A DNA stretch of 64,000 nt from Lachnospiraceae bacterium (GTDB taxonomy: Bacteria > Bacillota > Clostridia > Lachnospirales > Lachnospiraceae), in contig SVFK01000010.1 of NCBI GenBank assembly GCA_015056915.1, positions 35,865-99,864 on the forward strand. Direction: 5' to 3'. How positions within the stretch are numbered: the first letter of the stretch is position 1; every line of letters starts with the position of its first letter. The notes beneath the pieces were generated by a model that saw nothing but the letters and a program-made list of their open reading frames with translations, was not told the origin of the DNA and did not search any database. A program made the translations under genes and the position numbers. Shown here piece after piece: positions 36,722 to 45,913 of this stretch.

Positions 36722-37510
36722 TTATTTTCTCTGGTTCTGACGCTTCAATTCTTCGATTTCGTCAAACACCACATCGTTTAACACTTTAATATAAGTACCC
36801 TTCATACCGGATGAGCGCGACTCAATAACACCGGCACTTTCAAATTTGCGCAACGCATTTACAATTACAGAACGGGTAATTCCCACACGGTCAGCAATCT
36901 TGCTGGCAACCAGAATACCCTCCATTCCGTTCAGCTCATCAAAAATATGTGTGATTGCTTCCATTTCAGAAAAGGACAATGTGCTGATAGCCGATTTTAC
37001 AACTGCAACCTTGCGGCTTTCCTCTGCGTTTTCTTCATTTACCGCACGAAGCATCTCCAAGCCCACCACGGTGGTGCCATACTCACACAGAATAATATCA
37101 TCAATATCATACTGCTCATTGCATTTGTATATAAACAGCGTGCCAAGTCTTTCGCCTGCAATTTCAATCGGAGTGATAATCGCCTGAAATCTCTTGATAT
37201 CTGCGCTCTCAAAGCCCAAAGTCTGAAGATTAACATTCTCCTTGGTGGAAAGCACTCCCAACAGACGTTCATTCAGCATCGCATCAATAAATCCGCCCAC
37301 TGTCTCATCAATTAACTCTGTAATTGCATCTACACCGTCAGCTTTACCAACGCCAAGCACTTTACCCTTGCGGCTGATAACCAGTACGTTGGAATTCATA
37401 ATTTCACGCAAAACCTTGCAGATATCATTAAATACAACCTTACTGGAATTGTTATTGTGTAACAATTTCAATATTTTCCTCGTCTTATCCAACAACTGTA
37501 CGCTGCTCAT
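36722..37510 (-). CDS. codY: Global transcriptional regulator CodY
   Basis: 262 residues. N-terminal GAF domain (binding branched-chain amino acids in the family) starting MSSVQLLDKTRKILKLL, a linker helix, and the C-terminal winged helix with ASKIADRVGITRSVIVNAL. CodY senses GTP and branched-chain amino acids and represses nutrient-scavenging and often motility genes. It has its own promoter and terminator and lies just upstream of flgB, as in many Firmicutes. Confidence 0.97.
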   Translation of the reverse strand: MSSVQLLDKTRKILKLLHNNNSSKVVFNDICKVLREIMNSNVLVISRKGKVLGVGKADGVDAITELIDETVGGFIDAMLNERLLGVLSTKENVNLQTLGFESADIKRFQAIITPIEIAGERLGTLFIYKCNEQYDIDDIILCEYGTTVVGLEMLRAVNEENAEESRKVAVVKSAISTLSFSEMEAITHIFDELNGMEGILVASKIADRVGITRSVIVNALRKFESAGVIESRSSGMKGTYIKVLNDVVFDEIEELKRQNQRK

Positions 37511-37574
37511 TCTTATTCCTCCATAGCTTTTCGCTCTTTTCCCTCATATAATGTATATTTTACCACTTATGGTT

Positions 37575-37603
37575 ATTGTAGCACATATAATTTCAGATTA
37601 CAA
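37575..37603 (-). promoter_or_regulatory. Promoter of codY
   Basis: TTGTAA (37598-37603) and TACAAT (37575-37580) with a 17-base spacer. TG one base before the -10 gives an extended -10. The start point would be about 60 bases upstream of codY. Confidence 0.7.
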
Positions 37604-37704
37604 CGCATATTTTACCAACTTATTGGCATTTTTCCGATTTATGTGACAATTCTGACACTATTTTCAATAAAATACTACTCTTACGGCAATATTCACACAT
37701 AAAG

Positions 37705-37742
37705 AAAAAACGCATTCCAGATACCTGAGACATCGGAATGCG
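37705..37742 (-). terminator. Rho-independent terminator of topA
   Basis: An 8-bp stem CGCATTCC/GGAATGCG (37711-37742) with partial internal pairing, followed on the minus strand by six T. It lies 19 bases beyond the topA stop codon. Confidence 0.88.
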
Positions 37743-37760
37743 CTTCTATTCTATCTTTAA

Positions 37761-39839
37761 CTATTTTGCCGGCGCAGTCTCCTTATTGGACACATAACCG
37801 CATTGTTCATCCATACATACCAGCTTATTACCCTTTTCCAGAAGAACACTTCCGCATTTGGGACATTTTTCATTGGTCGGCTTCTGCCATACCATAAAAT
37901 CACATTCCGGATTGTCAATGCAGCCGTAATACTTTCTGCCCTTCTTTGTCTTTTTCAAGACAATATCCTTACCACAGTTAGGACAGGCAATACCTATTTT
38001 CTCAAAATAAGGCTTGGTATTGCGACATTCCGGGAATCCGGGACATGCCAAAAATCTTCCGTGAGGACCATACTTGATAACCATCTGTCTGCCACAAAGC
38101 TCACACACCTCTTCCGACACTTCATCAGCAATCGTCACTTCCGCAAGCTCCTTTTCGGCATTCTTCACAGCCTCATCCAGATCCGGATAGAAGTTGGAAA
38201 TAATAGTCTTCCACTTTACGGTGCCTTCCTCGACACCATCAAGCAATGCCTCCATATTTGCCGTGAAATTCACGTCGACAATCGTAGGAAAGGCTTCCTT
38301 CATCATATTGTTGACAACCTCGCCCAGCTCTGTCACATAAATATTTTTATTTTCCTTCGTCACATAACGTCTTGCAAGAATGGTTGTGATTGTCGGCGCG
38401 TAGGTACTGGGACGACCGATTCCCAGTTCCTCCAGAGCACGCACCAGACTCGCCTCCGTATAATGTGCAGGCGGCTGCGTAAAATGCTGCTTCGGATCAA
38501 ACGCTACAAATTCCAGCTCACTATCCTTGTCAAGTACACCGCCAAGCAGATTTTCTGCTTCCTTATCGTCCTCCTGAATATATACACTCATAAAACCGTC
38601 AAAAAGCATTTTGGATGCTGCAACCGTAAATACATGCTCCCGTGCCTGAATCTTCACAGAAGTTGTTTCATATTTGGCACCACTCATCCTGCTTGCCACA
38701 AAACGCTTCCAGATCAGCTGGTAGAGACGGAACAAATCTCTGGGGAGCTGCTCCTTAATCGCAACCGGAGAACGATTCAAATCCGTAGGTCGAATTGCTT
38801 CATGGGCATCCTGAATCTTTTGGGCGGTCTTCTTCTCACCACTAATCTCTGCAGCATATTTTTCTCCGTAATGTGCGCCAATATACTCCTTCGCCATTCT
38901 CTCGGCTTCTTCAGACACACGGGTGGAATCCGTACGCAGATAGGTAATCAGTCCGACAGTACCTTCTCCCTTGATTTCCACGCCTTCATATAACTGCTGA
39001 GCCAGGCGCATTGTCTTCTGGGTCGAGAAATTCAACACCTTACTTGCCTCCTGCTGCAGCGTAGAGGTCGTAAACGGAAGCGGTGCCTTTTTCACGCGCT
39101 CTCCCTTTTTAATCTCTCTCACCTTATATTCAGCGTCCTTCAATGCACTCATAATGGCATCAGCCTGCTCCTTGCCGGTAACAGCCTGCTTGCCTTCTGT
39201 AGTACCATAATACTTCGCTGTAATAGGCTTCTTTTCACCCTTTATCTTAAGGTTCACATCCAATGACCAATATTCCTCAGGAATAAATGCATCAATCTCC
39301 TCTTCTCTGTCACAGATAATGCGTAGCGCAACAGACTGCACACGTCCCGCACTTAAGCCGCGCTTGATTTTGGCCCATAAAAGGGGAGAAATACGATAAC
39401 CCACCATACGATCAAGTGCACGACGGGCCTGCTGGGCATCCACCAGATTCATATTAATCTCACGAGCATTCTTCAAGGATTCCTTTACCGCATTCTTGGT
39501 AATTTCATTGAAGGTAATTCGGTATACCTTTTTATCCTGCAGCTTCAACGCAAAGCAAAGATGCCATGAAATCGCCTCCCCCTCACGGTCAGGGTCTGTT
39601 GCCAGATATATTTTCTCTGCCTTTTTCACTTCCTTGCGCAGGGAGGCTAACAGGTCACCCTTTCCTCGGATGGTGATATATTTAGGATCATAATCATGCT
39701 CCACATCAATTCCCAGCTGACTTTTGGGCAAATCACGAACATGCCCCTGACTTGCTACCACTTCATAATTGGAACCCAGAAATTTTTTAATTGTTTTCAC
39801 CTTTGCCGGTGATTCTACAATCACTAAATACTTTGCCAT
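37761..39839 (-). CDS. topA: DNA topoisomerase I
   Basis: 692 residues. Type IA enzyme that relaxes negative supercoils. TOPRIM domain at the N-terminus with VESPAKVKTIKKFLG and the metal motif TDPDREGE (81-88); active-site Tyr300 in GLITYLRTDSTR. The C-terminus carries three zinc-ribbon motifs (CELCG, CPNCG, CPKCG with paired later cysteines). Standalone unit with its own promoter and terminator, directly upstream of codY, as in other Lachnospiraceae. Confidence 0.98.
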   Translation of the reverse strand: MAKYLVIVESPAKVKTIKKFLGSNYEVVASQGHVRDLPKSQLGIDVEHDYDPKYITIRGKGDLLASLRKEVKKAEKIYLATDPDREGEAISWHLCFALKLQDKKVYRITFNEITKNAVKESLKNAREINMNLVDAQQARRALDRMVGYRISPLLWAKIKRGLSAGRVQSVALRIICDREEEIDAFIPEEYWSLDVNLKIKGEKKPITAKYYGTTEGKQAVTGKEQADAIMSALKDAEYKVREIKKGERVKKAPLPFTTSTLQQEASKVLNFSTQKTMRLAQQLYEGVEIKGEGTVGLITYLRTDSTRVSEEAERMAKEYIGAHYGEKYAAEISGEKKTAQKIQDAHEAIRPTDLNRSPVAIKEQLPRDLFRLYQLIWKRFVASRMSGAKYETTSVKIQAREHVFTVAASKMLFDGFMSVYIQEDDKEAENLLGGVLDKDSELEFVAFDPKQHFTQPPAHYTEASLVRALEELGIGRPSTYAPTITTILARRYVTKENKNIYVTELGEVVNNMMKEAFPTIVDVNFTANMEALLDGVEEGTVKWKTIISNFYPDLDEAVKNAEKELAEVTIADEVSEEVCELCGRQMVIKYGPHGRFLACPGFPECRNTKPYFEKIGIACPNCGKDIVLKKTKKGRKYYGCIDNPECDFMVWQKPTNEKCPKCGSVLLEKGNKLVCMDEQCGYVSNKETAPAK

Positions 39840-39936
39840 GTCTACAGTCCCCTTACAAACTACTAACTGCCTGTTATCAGATTCCTATTTCTTCTATAAT
39901 AATAGGTATCCTGTGTAAATCAAGTAATCGTGAAAC

Positions 39937-39965
39937 ACTATACACTAAAAATACTTTTATTGCAA
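39937..39965 (-). promoter_or_regulatory. Promoter of topA
   Basis: TTGCAA (39960-39965) and TATAGT (39937-39942), 17 bases apart, giving a leader of about 90 bases. A weaker second candidate (TTGATT with TATTAT at 16 bases) lies nearer the gene. The promoter is divergent from that of the dynamin-like gene, about 30 bases apart. Confidence 0.6.
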
Positions 39966-39990
39966 GAAATTTTTTTCTTAATATGCCATT

Positions 39991-40002
39991 ATTTTTTGAC
40001 AT
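39991..40002 (+). repeat. First copy of a 12-bp direct repeat, overlapping a -35 element
   Basis: The 12-mer ATTTTTTGACAT here recurs exactly at 40034-40045, 43 bp away (about four helical turns). This copy includes the -35 TTGACA of the dynamin-like gene. An imperfect inverted partner (ATATGCCA) lies just upstream. Confidence 0.7.
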
Positions 40003-40024
40003 TTTACTCTGATAAAGTTATAAT
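39996..40024 (+). promoter_or_regulatory. Consensus promoter of the dynamin-like gene
   Basis: A perfect TTGACA (39996-40001) and a perfect TATAAT (40019-40024) with the optimal 17-base spacer, the best promoter match I see in the window. The predicted start is about 50 bases before the gene, inside the downstream dyad. Confidence 0.88.
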
Positions 40025-40025
40025 A

Positions 40026-40048
40026 TATATGTCATTTTTTGACATATA
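40026..40048. promoter_or_regulatory. Perfect inverted repeat just downstream of the promoter (candidate operator)
   Basis: Arms TATATGTCA and TGACATATA (9 bp each) around five T. It covers roughly the transcription start, a classic repressor position. It could also form a weak RNA hairpin. It does not match CodY, LexA, PerR or GlnR/TnrA consensus patterns as I know them. Confidence 0.55.
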
Positions 40049-40080
40049 AATAATTAATATAACTCAGGGGAGGAATTATT

Positions 40081-42594
40081 TTGAAGGAACTAATGCTTAT
40101 GTATCACCCCGTCAAGAAAGAAATTCGTTTTCTTGCCAGGGTAAAGGGAGAATTTATAGACATACCGTACAGCATGTGCCCTAACCTGCTTCCTTATTCT
40201 CCGGAGCATGGTGAATTTCTGTTACAAAATCAGGGAAATGAATTCTTTAATAGTATCTGGGATCAATTTTCACACGAAAAAATCAGCCTTGTATTCAAAG
40301 GAACCAAAGTAGATTATGAGGATTTTCAGAAAAAGATTGCGGAATACAACGCTTCTACAGGGGAAGAACGTTTTATTGTAAGCAAATTTATTGAATTACC
40401 TTCTGTTGCTGATATCTACGAGTGTATTAACAATTATTGCGATGACACTATTGCTGTTTTTGATTCTGAATTGAAGGATTCCGATATCATCAAAACCTTC
40501 CATATCCGCAAAGCTGAATTTGAACAGAAGCGCAAGCAGCTAAACGCATGTGATACCAACATTTGCTTAGTCGGCACTTACAGCTCCGGTAAATCTACCT
40601 TCATCAATGCCTTAATCGGAAAACGTATTTTGCCGGAAAGCATCAATTCAGAAACAGCAAAAATGTTCCGTATTCAGAATGACAACAAGCCTTCTGTGAA
40701 TTTCCACATTAAGACACTGAATTCAGATGCTTCTATTACAGTGACCATTGCATGGGATTTTCAAAAAAAGCGCTTTGACTTCTATTCAACCAATGATAAT
40801 CTGGTAACCAAGCAGAAAATTCAAAATGAAATTAACAGCTCCCTGGTATTTCACCTGCAGCAACACGAGCAGTTATACCAGATTCTCAAAACCTTAAACG
40901 ATATCCCTAATTCTCCCACAGAGAATTATCCGGAATATATTGACGGTATTATAGATATTCACTTCCCTATTCCTTTGGACCCGAATATCAATTTTACCTT
41001 CTACGATACTCCCGGTACCGACAGCAATTCCAATGAACATTTGCTGGTACTTAAAAAAGCTTTACAACAGCAGACCAACTCCATTTTGATTATTTTGTAT
41101 GAGCCCACCAAAATGGAAGGCACCGGCAATTCCATTTTGTATAAATTAATTAAGTCTTCCCGCGAGGATAATAACACTAAGGATAAGGTTCATATTGATT
41201 TGACCCGCTCCCTTCACGTTATCAATCAGGCGGACACAAGAAGCTTGAACGACTTAAATAATCTACGTGACAAAAAGGTAGGGATCTCCTTAGAGGAAAC
41301 CGATAAAATTTACAACGAAGCTGCTGAATATGTTGACCTTTCAAAGGAACGACTTTTCTTTGTATCTTCCAAGGCAGCTTATATTTCAAAGGCTATTGCC
41401 AATAATATTGATACAGAGGACGAACGTCTGTGGATTGCCAACCATCGAAATGAAATAAACAACACACCTGTCTCCGATCCTCTTCTTATCAAGAGTGATA
41501 ATACTGAAGTGGAGACCGGCATGTACTTTAAGCTTGATAAGATGGCAAACGCAGATAATGAAACCAAACAACTGATTGCAGACTGCATGGAGGAATTAAA
41601 CAAGTGTGAAAGCATGGTTGACAACACGCTGCAACCTATTTTGCATCGAATCTATGTCAATTCCGGCATGTTTGCAATTGAAAGAGAGATTATCAAATAT
41701 GCTCAAAAATATGCACTTGCAGTAAAGGCCAAAGGACTTTATGACAGTATATCAAGTGTAGTTAATTTTATCCGTGACGATTATGAAGCTATCGAAACGC
41801 AGGCACGTTTGTCCAAGGAACAGATATCTCAGAATATCAAGGTCATGAAAACCACTATGACGGAAGACATTAATTCCACCTATCAGGACTATCTGCAGAC
41901 CCTGACAACCGGGCATTTAGTTTCCAACTTTAGCGAAATGGATTCCTTAAACAGTACAATCGAAAATTACAAAGTCCTTGCTGAGAAAATGGCAGACAAG
42001 ATGAAGTGGATTGCTCTTCGACCGGAGGTGTTTGAGGAAAAGAATGATATTATCTGCAGAGAATTAAACCGTTATCTCATGGAAATTGATGATTTTTACA
42101 AATCACACCGCGAGATAATTTTGAAGAAACAAATTGAAGATTTGCATTCTCGTCTTGTAAAGGCAATAACGGGCTACAAGGATATTGATAAAGAACTGGT
42201 AAGACGCATTGCCAACGTATCCGCCACACAGATTCCACCTTCTACACTGAAGGCTTTGCGTATGGATGAATACATAAACAAACAAAAGGCAATATTCATC
42301 TTTTCAACCAATGACAAAAAGTCCTATAAGAATGATATTGAAGAAATGTTTGCAGAAACCACCAGACAACAATATGAATCTTATATTACAGAAATACTGG
42401 AGGTCGCAAAGGCAAAATCTGCCGAACTTGCAAATGAATTTAAGAATAATATCGATATGATTTCAAGCAATCTTGATTATCTTATCAGAGATGAGAAACG
42501 CGCTATTTCCGCACAGGCTAAAGCAAAAGCAGTCCTTGACCTCGTAACCAAGAAAGATACTGAGCTCAACGAAAAAATCTGGCGTCAGATTTAG
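40081..42594 (+). CDS. Bacterial dynamin-like GTPase
   Basis: 837 residues. A unique N-terminal region (1-150) is followed by a dynamin-type GTPase domain: P-loop GTYSSGKST (165-173), conserved Ser-Glu-Thr after it, DTPG (309-312) and NQAD (382-385). After it comes a long helical region without a clear transmembrane segment. Dynamin-like proteins remodel or tether membranes; some confer phage or stress tolerance. The start is TTG with GGGGAGG seven bases upstream. It is the only plus-strand gene in the window, isolated as a single-gene unit between topA and the pilus genes. Confidence 0.85.
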   Translation: MKELMLMYHPVKKEIRFLARVKGEFIDIPYSMCPNLLPYSPEHGEFLLQNQGNEFFNSIWDQFSHEKISLVFKGTKVDYEDFQKKIAEYNASTGEERFIVSKFIELPSVADIYECINNYCDDTIAVFDSELKDSDIIKTFHIRKAEFEQKRKQLNACDTNICLVGTYSSGKSTFINALIGKRILPESINSETAKMFRIQNDNKPSVNFHIKTLNSDASITVTIAWDFQKKRFDFYSTNDNLVTKQKIQNEINSSLVFHLQQHEQLYQILKTLNDIPNSPTENYPEYIDGIIDIHFPIPLDPNINFTFYDTPGTDSNSNEHLLVLKKALQQQTNSILIILYEPTKMEGTGNSILYKLIKSSREDNNTKDKVHIDLTRSLHVINQADTRSLNDLNNLRDKKVGISLEETDKIYNEAAEYVDLSKERLFFVSSKAAYISKAIANNIDTEDERLWIANHRNEINNTPVSDPLLIKSDNTEVETGMYFKLDKMANADNETKQLIADCMEELNKCESMVDNTLQPILHRIYVNSGMFAIEREIIKYAQKYALAVKAKGLYDSISSVVNFIRDDYEAIETQARLSKEQISQNIKVMKTTMTEDINSTYQDYLQTLTTGHLVSNFSEMDSLNSTIENYKVLAEKMADKMKWIALRPEVFEEKNDIICRELNRYLMEIDDFYKSHREIILKKQIEDLHSRLVKAITGYKDIDKELVRRIANVSATQIPPSTLKALRMDEYINKQKAIFIFSTNDKKSYKNDIEEMFAETTRQQYESYITEILEVAKAKSAELANEFKNNIDMISSNLDYLIRDEKRAISAQAKAKAVLDLVTKKDTELNEKIWRQI

Positions 42595-42628
42595 AATAAC
42601 GCCTGATTATTTTGAAAGGTCTAAAAGC

Positions 42629-42668
42629 AAAGCCCGGTCGGCATTCCTTGGAATGCCGACCGGGCTTT
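42629..42668. terminator. Bidirectional terminator between the dynamin-like gene and the pilus operon
   Basis: A perfect 19-bp inverted repeat, arms 42629-42647 and 42650-42668, beginning AAAGCCCGG and ending CCGGGCTTT, with only TT between the arms. It lies between two convergent stop codons and ends in T on both strands. Confidence 0.92.
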
Positions 42669-42697
42669 ATCATGTTCTTACAGTTTGTTTTCAGCAA

Positions 42698-44683
42698 TTA
42701 ATTATTCGGATCGTCAATGTTAAAGTAGAATATACCGTCACCGGTAGTTTCATTCCACAGAATATAATCCTGTGTACCGTTGCTGGTTAAGGTCTTATTA
42801 ACCGGATCAATAATGTAATGAGGCTGACCATTTATCTGAACCTTGATTCGATAGCTGCCTTCATAATTCGAATTTCTCACGGTGAATTTCAGAGTACCGT
42901 TCTGGTTCTGAATCTCAAAGCCTGACGTTACATCATCCCATCCGCCGGAAGCATTCTTCTTTTGCAGATAGAAGTTAAGTGCATTGGTTGCGCTGTTACC
43001 ATAATCCGCGATACCCACCAGCTGATTCAGCTTCAACAATTCATATTGGGTATCTCTGTTCATGACAATCGTAGGTGCGCTGCCCCTCTCTACCTTGTTA
43101 GCTCCCGTACAATTCAACATATTGCTTGCACTGTCAAAGGTAACCTCTACCTTCTTCATAACAGAAGTAAGTATATATTCGCTTTCCGGTGTTACACCCT
43201 CTATCGGATATAAGATGTTATTGGCATTGTCCGTAATAATCATACGGATTCTTACCTCATAATCCTTTTTGTAATCGAAGGTTCCTGTAAATAACGGACG
43301 CATGTTAATTACCGCACTGTTATCTCCGTCGCCGCCATAAATATTGTCAAACCAGTCAGTAAAGGTTCCGTCCGGATACTGTCTGTAGCTAAACTGGAAT
43401 TTGAACTGGGTTCCGCCTACGGTTGCCTTCAAGGAATTAACTGCACTGACATCCACATCGGCCTGTTTGGTATTGGTCTGACGCTGCCAGCCATCTGCAC
43501 GATTAAGATAAGGACTGGAGCCGGGCTTAATTAATGACCAGCTGTCGGCCGCATCACCATAATCGCTTCCTGTCTTATTGATTCCGTCAGGATGTCCTGC
43601 CTTCACATTTACAGTAATAGTAGCTCCCTCTGCCATATTCTCTGCCAATGTCAGAGTTGCAATTGTAGAATTGGTAGGATCTACTGCCAACGTACAGCCT
43701 TCTCCCGTCACACTCCATGTTGCACTCAAAGGATTCACATAGTTCATATCAAAATCCGTGCCAAGTGCCTGTGTGAAATTATTACCGTTTATATCTGCAT
43801 ACAGTCTGTATTCCGCGCCGGCCTCCATGTCAACACCGGAAACCAGTACTGCGCTGACATCTACTGTATTTGCTCTTCTGATATACGCATTTACAGTCTT
43901 AGACACAACAGGATTGTTGCTTGCATCCTTCTCCTGTGATGATACATTAACTCTGATAGCATTAGCTGTTTCATCCTTACCAATGGTCAATTCGCCGCTA
44001 CTGCTAATTGTAGTAGAGGAATCCGTGTTATCTTCAATGCTCCAATTGACATTTGTATTGCTCAGACCCTGCACAACCGGATTGTAATCATAACTTTCGC
44101 ACGGCTCTAAAATTATCTCAGCGGGAAGAATAATATCTGCAACAATTGTTGTGTTGCCGCTTGCATTCTTATTACGCGCCGTAATAGTGAAATCCGCAGG
44201 ATAGCGCTGTTCGTTTCTGGAAAATTCCATTTCAATACGTGCATAGCCTGTCTCTGAAAACTCACCCAGACCGGATACTGAAAACTTTTCCAAACCCTCC
44301 ACCATCAATTGTTCTTCAGAGGAGCTGAGTACTGCTCCCGTAGCATCATAAGTTACCTCCTTATACGACAATGTCTTGGCAGTAGGATCATATGTCAATA
44401 AATATCCCTGTATTCCCTGCTTCACCGTCAAAACATTACCTGAAAAGTCAACATCGGCAGTTGCATCAATCAACAAATCGCTAATCTGATTGGCAACAAG
44501 CTGTGCTTCCTGCTGCACTTCTGCCTCAGAGCTTCCACGTTCATAGCTATTTGCACTTACCACCAGCACTCCGGCAATAGATACATTAACTACACCGAGT
44601 ATGGCAATTCCGCAAATCAACTCTACCATGGAAAGACCCTTGTTGTTAAACTTTAGAAATTTTTTCCGCAAAAATTTCCACAT
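42698..44683 (-). CDS. Very long PilW/GspJ-like minor pilin with Ig-like domain
   Basis: 661 residues. Class III signal with cleavage after Gly16 (NNKG/LSMVE, Glu at +5) and a pilin alpha-helix. The body is far longer than a normal pilin: a PilW/GspJ-like head (to about 180), then a region resembling bacterial Ig-like group 2 (VNWSIEDN, ISSSGELTIGKDE), and further beta-rich segments to the C-terminus. It is the last gene of the pilus operon. It is a candidate pilus-tip adhesin. The ATG at 44683 is preferred over a GTG at 44701 because GGAGGAG lies between them. Confidence 0.8.
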   Translation of the reverse strand: MWKFLRKKFLKFNNKGLSMVELICGIAILGVVNVSIAGVLVVSANSYERGSSEAEVQQEAQLVANQISDLLIDATADVDFSGNVLTVKQGIQGYLLTYDPTAKTLSYKEVTYDATGAVLSSSEEQLMVEGLEKFSVSGLGEFSETGYARIEMEFSRNEQRYPADFTITARNKNASGNTTIVADIILPAEIILEPCESYDYNPVVQGLSNTNVNWSIEDNTDSSTTISSSGELTIGKDETANAIRVNVSSQEKDASNNPVVSKTVNAYIRRANTVDVSAVLVSGVDMEAGAEYRLYADINGNNFTQALGTDFDMNYVNPLSATWSVTGEGCTLAVDPTNSTIATLTLAENMAEGATITVNVKAGHPDGINKTGSDYGDAADSWSLIKPGSSPYLNRADGWQRQTNTKQADVDVSAVNSLKATVGGTQFKFQFSYRQYPDGTFTDWFDNIYGGDGDNSAVINMRPLFTGTFDYKKDYEVRIRMIITDNANNILYPIEGVTPESEYILTSVMKKVEVTFDSASNMLNCTGANKVERGSAPTIVMNRDTQYELLKLNQLVGIADYGNSATNALNFYLQKKNASGGWDDVTSGFEIQNQNGTLKFTVRNSNYEGSYRIKVQINGQPHYIIDPVNKTLTSNGTQDYILWNETTGDGIFYFNIDDPNN

Positions 44684-44701
44684 TACCTTCTCCTCCTTCA
44701 C

Positions 44702-45211
44702 CTAATTAATGCTTACTTTTCCTGTAAGATACGCTAAATCAATCGTTTTTGTTTTGGTACCCTTAGATACCTGTATACCGGTGCAGTAATCTGTAACACC
44801 GCCTACAGTCGTTTTATGAAAACCGCCACTGGTTCTGCTAAAGCTTAATTGCAACGGATTGCTTTCATTTCCGATATCCTGATAGCTTCCGCCCCTCAGC
44901 ATAAATTGAACCTCTACACCTTTCTTTCCTACTACATTCGTTTTGGTGGTGACATTTCCCGCAGAATCAGTGATGACCTCATCTGCATAAATAGAGTCAT
45001 CCTTCTGGTAAATCTTAACCTGAACCGCCTGCTTGCCCATGGTTGAAATTCTGGCACCATTTAAGGTCGTCGCTATCTTCTCAGCACACTCATCCGCTGA
45101 TTTGGAAACAGCTGCACCGATTCCCACTGTCATCAGACTTCCCAGAACAGCCAGTATGGTAATAACAATCACAACTTCTACAAGTGATAAACCTCTGTTA
45201 TCCTTTTTCAT
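44702..45211 (-). CDS. FimT/GspH-like minor pilin
   Basis: 169 residues. Prepilin signal cleaved after Gly7 (DNRG/LSLVE) followed by a hydrophobic helix VVIVITILAVLGSLM. The later sequence ARISTMGKQAVQVKIYQ resembles the GspH/FimT beta-domain. Minor pilins of this type form the pilus tip complex. It lies 10 bases after the PilX-like gene. Confidence 0.82.
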   Translation of the reverse strand: MKKDNRGLSLVEVVIVITILAVLGSLMTVGIGAAVSKSADECAEKIATTLNGARISTMGKQAVQVKIYQKDDSIYADEVITDSAGNVTTKTNVVGKKGVEVQFMLRGGSYQDIGNESNPLQLSFSRTSGGFHKTTVGGVTDYCTGIQVSKGTKTKTIDLAYLTGKVSIN

Positions 45212-45221
45212 AGCATCCCCT

Positions 45222-45902
45222 CTATTCCTTCTTCCAGTTCATATATATCACACAGTCAGCCATAGAGATTTCTTCCCTTGTGAGTACTTCTGCAGGATCC
45301 TCACCTGGCACCCAGGCATCCAGTGAGCTGTCCGTTCCCCAGTCAGCCTCCGGTGCTTTAATTACAAAATCTGTTGTAATTATCGATAAATAATTATCCA
45401 ACGTATATGAAATATTGACATCTCTGATTACCACATAGCCATCATCCTCATGTACCTCTACACCGGCAGCTGTGGTTGTCAGATTCGTACCGTAACCGGA
45501 CAAATTCTGCAGGTATATCTCCAATCCGTCCGGCGTACCACCATTAGCCGTTATATGCGTATTGAAGATGCTTGTTATGCTGTCTGTAAAATTCTTGTAG
45601 TATGTCTGCTGTCTGATACTTGGTGTCATCGCCAAAAATTCTGCCATGGTAGTCTGACATGCTGACTGATACGCATTTTTAGCTTCTATCATCAAGCCTG
45701 CCCGAATATTCTCCATGGCAGTCTCTGCCTTATAGAAGCTGTCCTTAACCTCTTTATCGGCGGACTTCATATAATAATTGACACCAGCCATATATAACAT
45801 TACTGTTACCAGCACACTGACAAACGCAATAACTACAATAACCGTAACCAATGCGGCACCGGAATTATTCAATTTTGCTTTTAACAGTTGTCTCACCTTC
45901 AT
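45222..45902 (-). CDS. PilX/GspK-like minor pilin without Glu5
   Basis: 226 residues. Prepilin-like cleavage after Gly15 (NNSG/AALVT) with a hydrophobic helix. The residue at +5 is Thr instead of the Glu found in the other pilins here. GspK and PilX-like tip pilins also lack Glu5. It has AGAGGAAG before the ATG and is cotranscribed with the neighbouring minor pilins. Confidence 0.8.
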   Translation of the reverse strand: MKVRQLLKAKLNNSGAALVTVIVVIAFVSVLVTVMLYMAGVNYYMKSADKEVKDSFYKAETAMENIRAGLMIEAKNAYQSACQTTMAEFLAMTPSIRQQTYYKNFTDSITSIFNTHITANGGTPDGLEIYLQNLSGYGTNLTTTAAGVEVHEDDGYVVIRDVNISYTLDNYLSIITTDFVIKAPEADWGTDSSLDAWVPGEDPAEVLTREEISMADCVIYMNWKKE

Positions 45903-45913
45903 AACGCTTCCTC

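Noticed and set aside
37803..38993. 396-codon open frame on the plus strand opposite topA
   Set aside because: It lies wholly inside topA, which has clear catalytic motifs; the translation is Cys/His/Ile-rich without recognisable domains, typical of an antisense shadow frame.
40026..40048. GlnR/TnrA or LexA operator at the dynamin-like promoter
   Set aside because: The arms TGTCA/TGACA are spaced as a 15-mer, not the 17-mer GlnR/TnrA pattern, and lack the GAAC/GTTC core of LexA.
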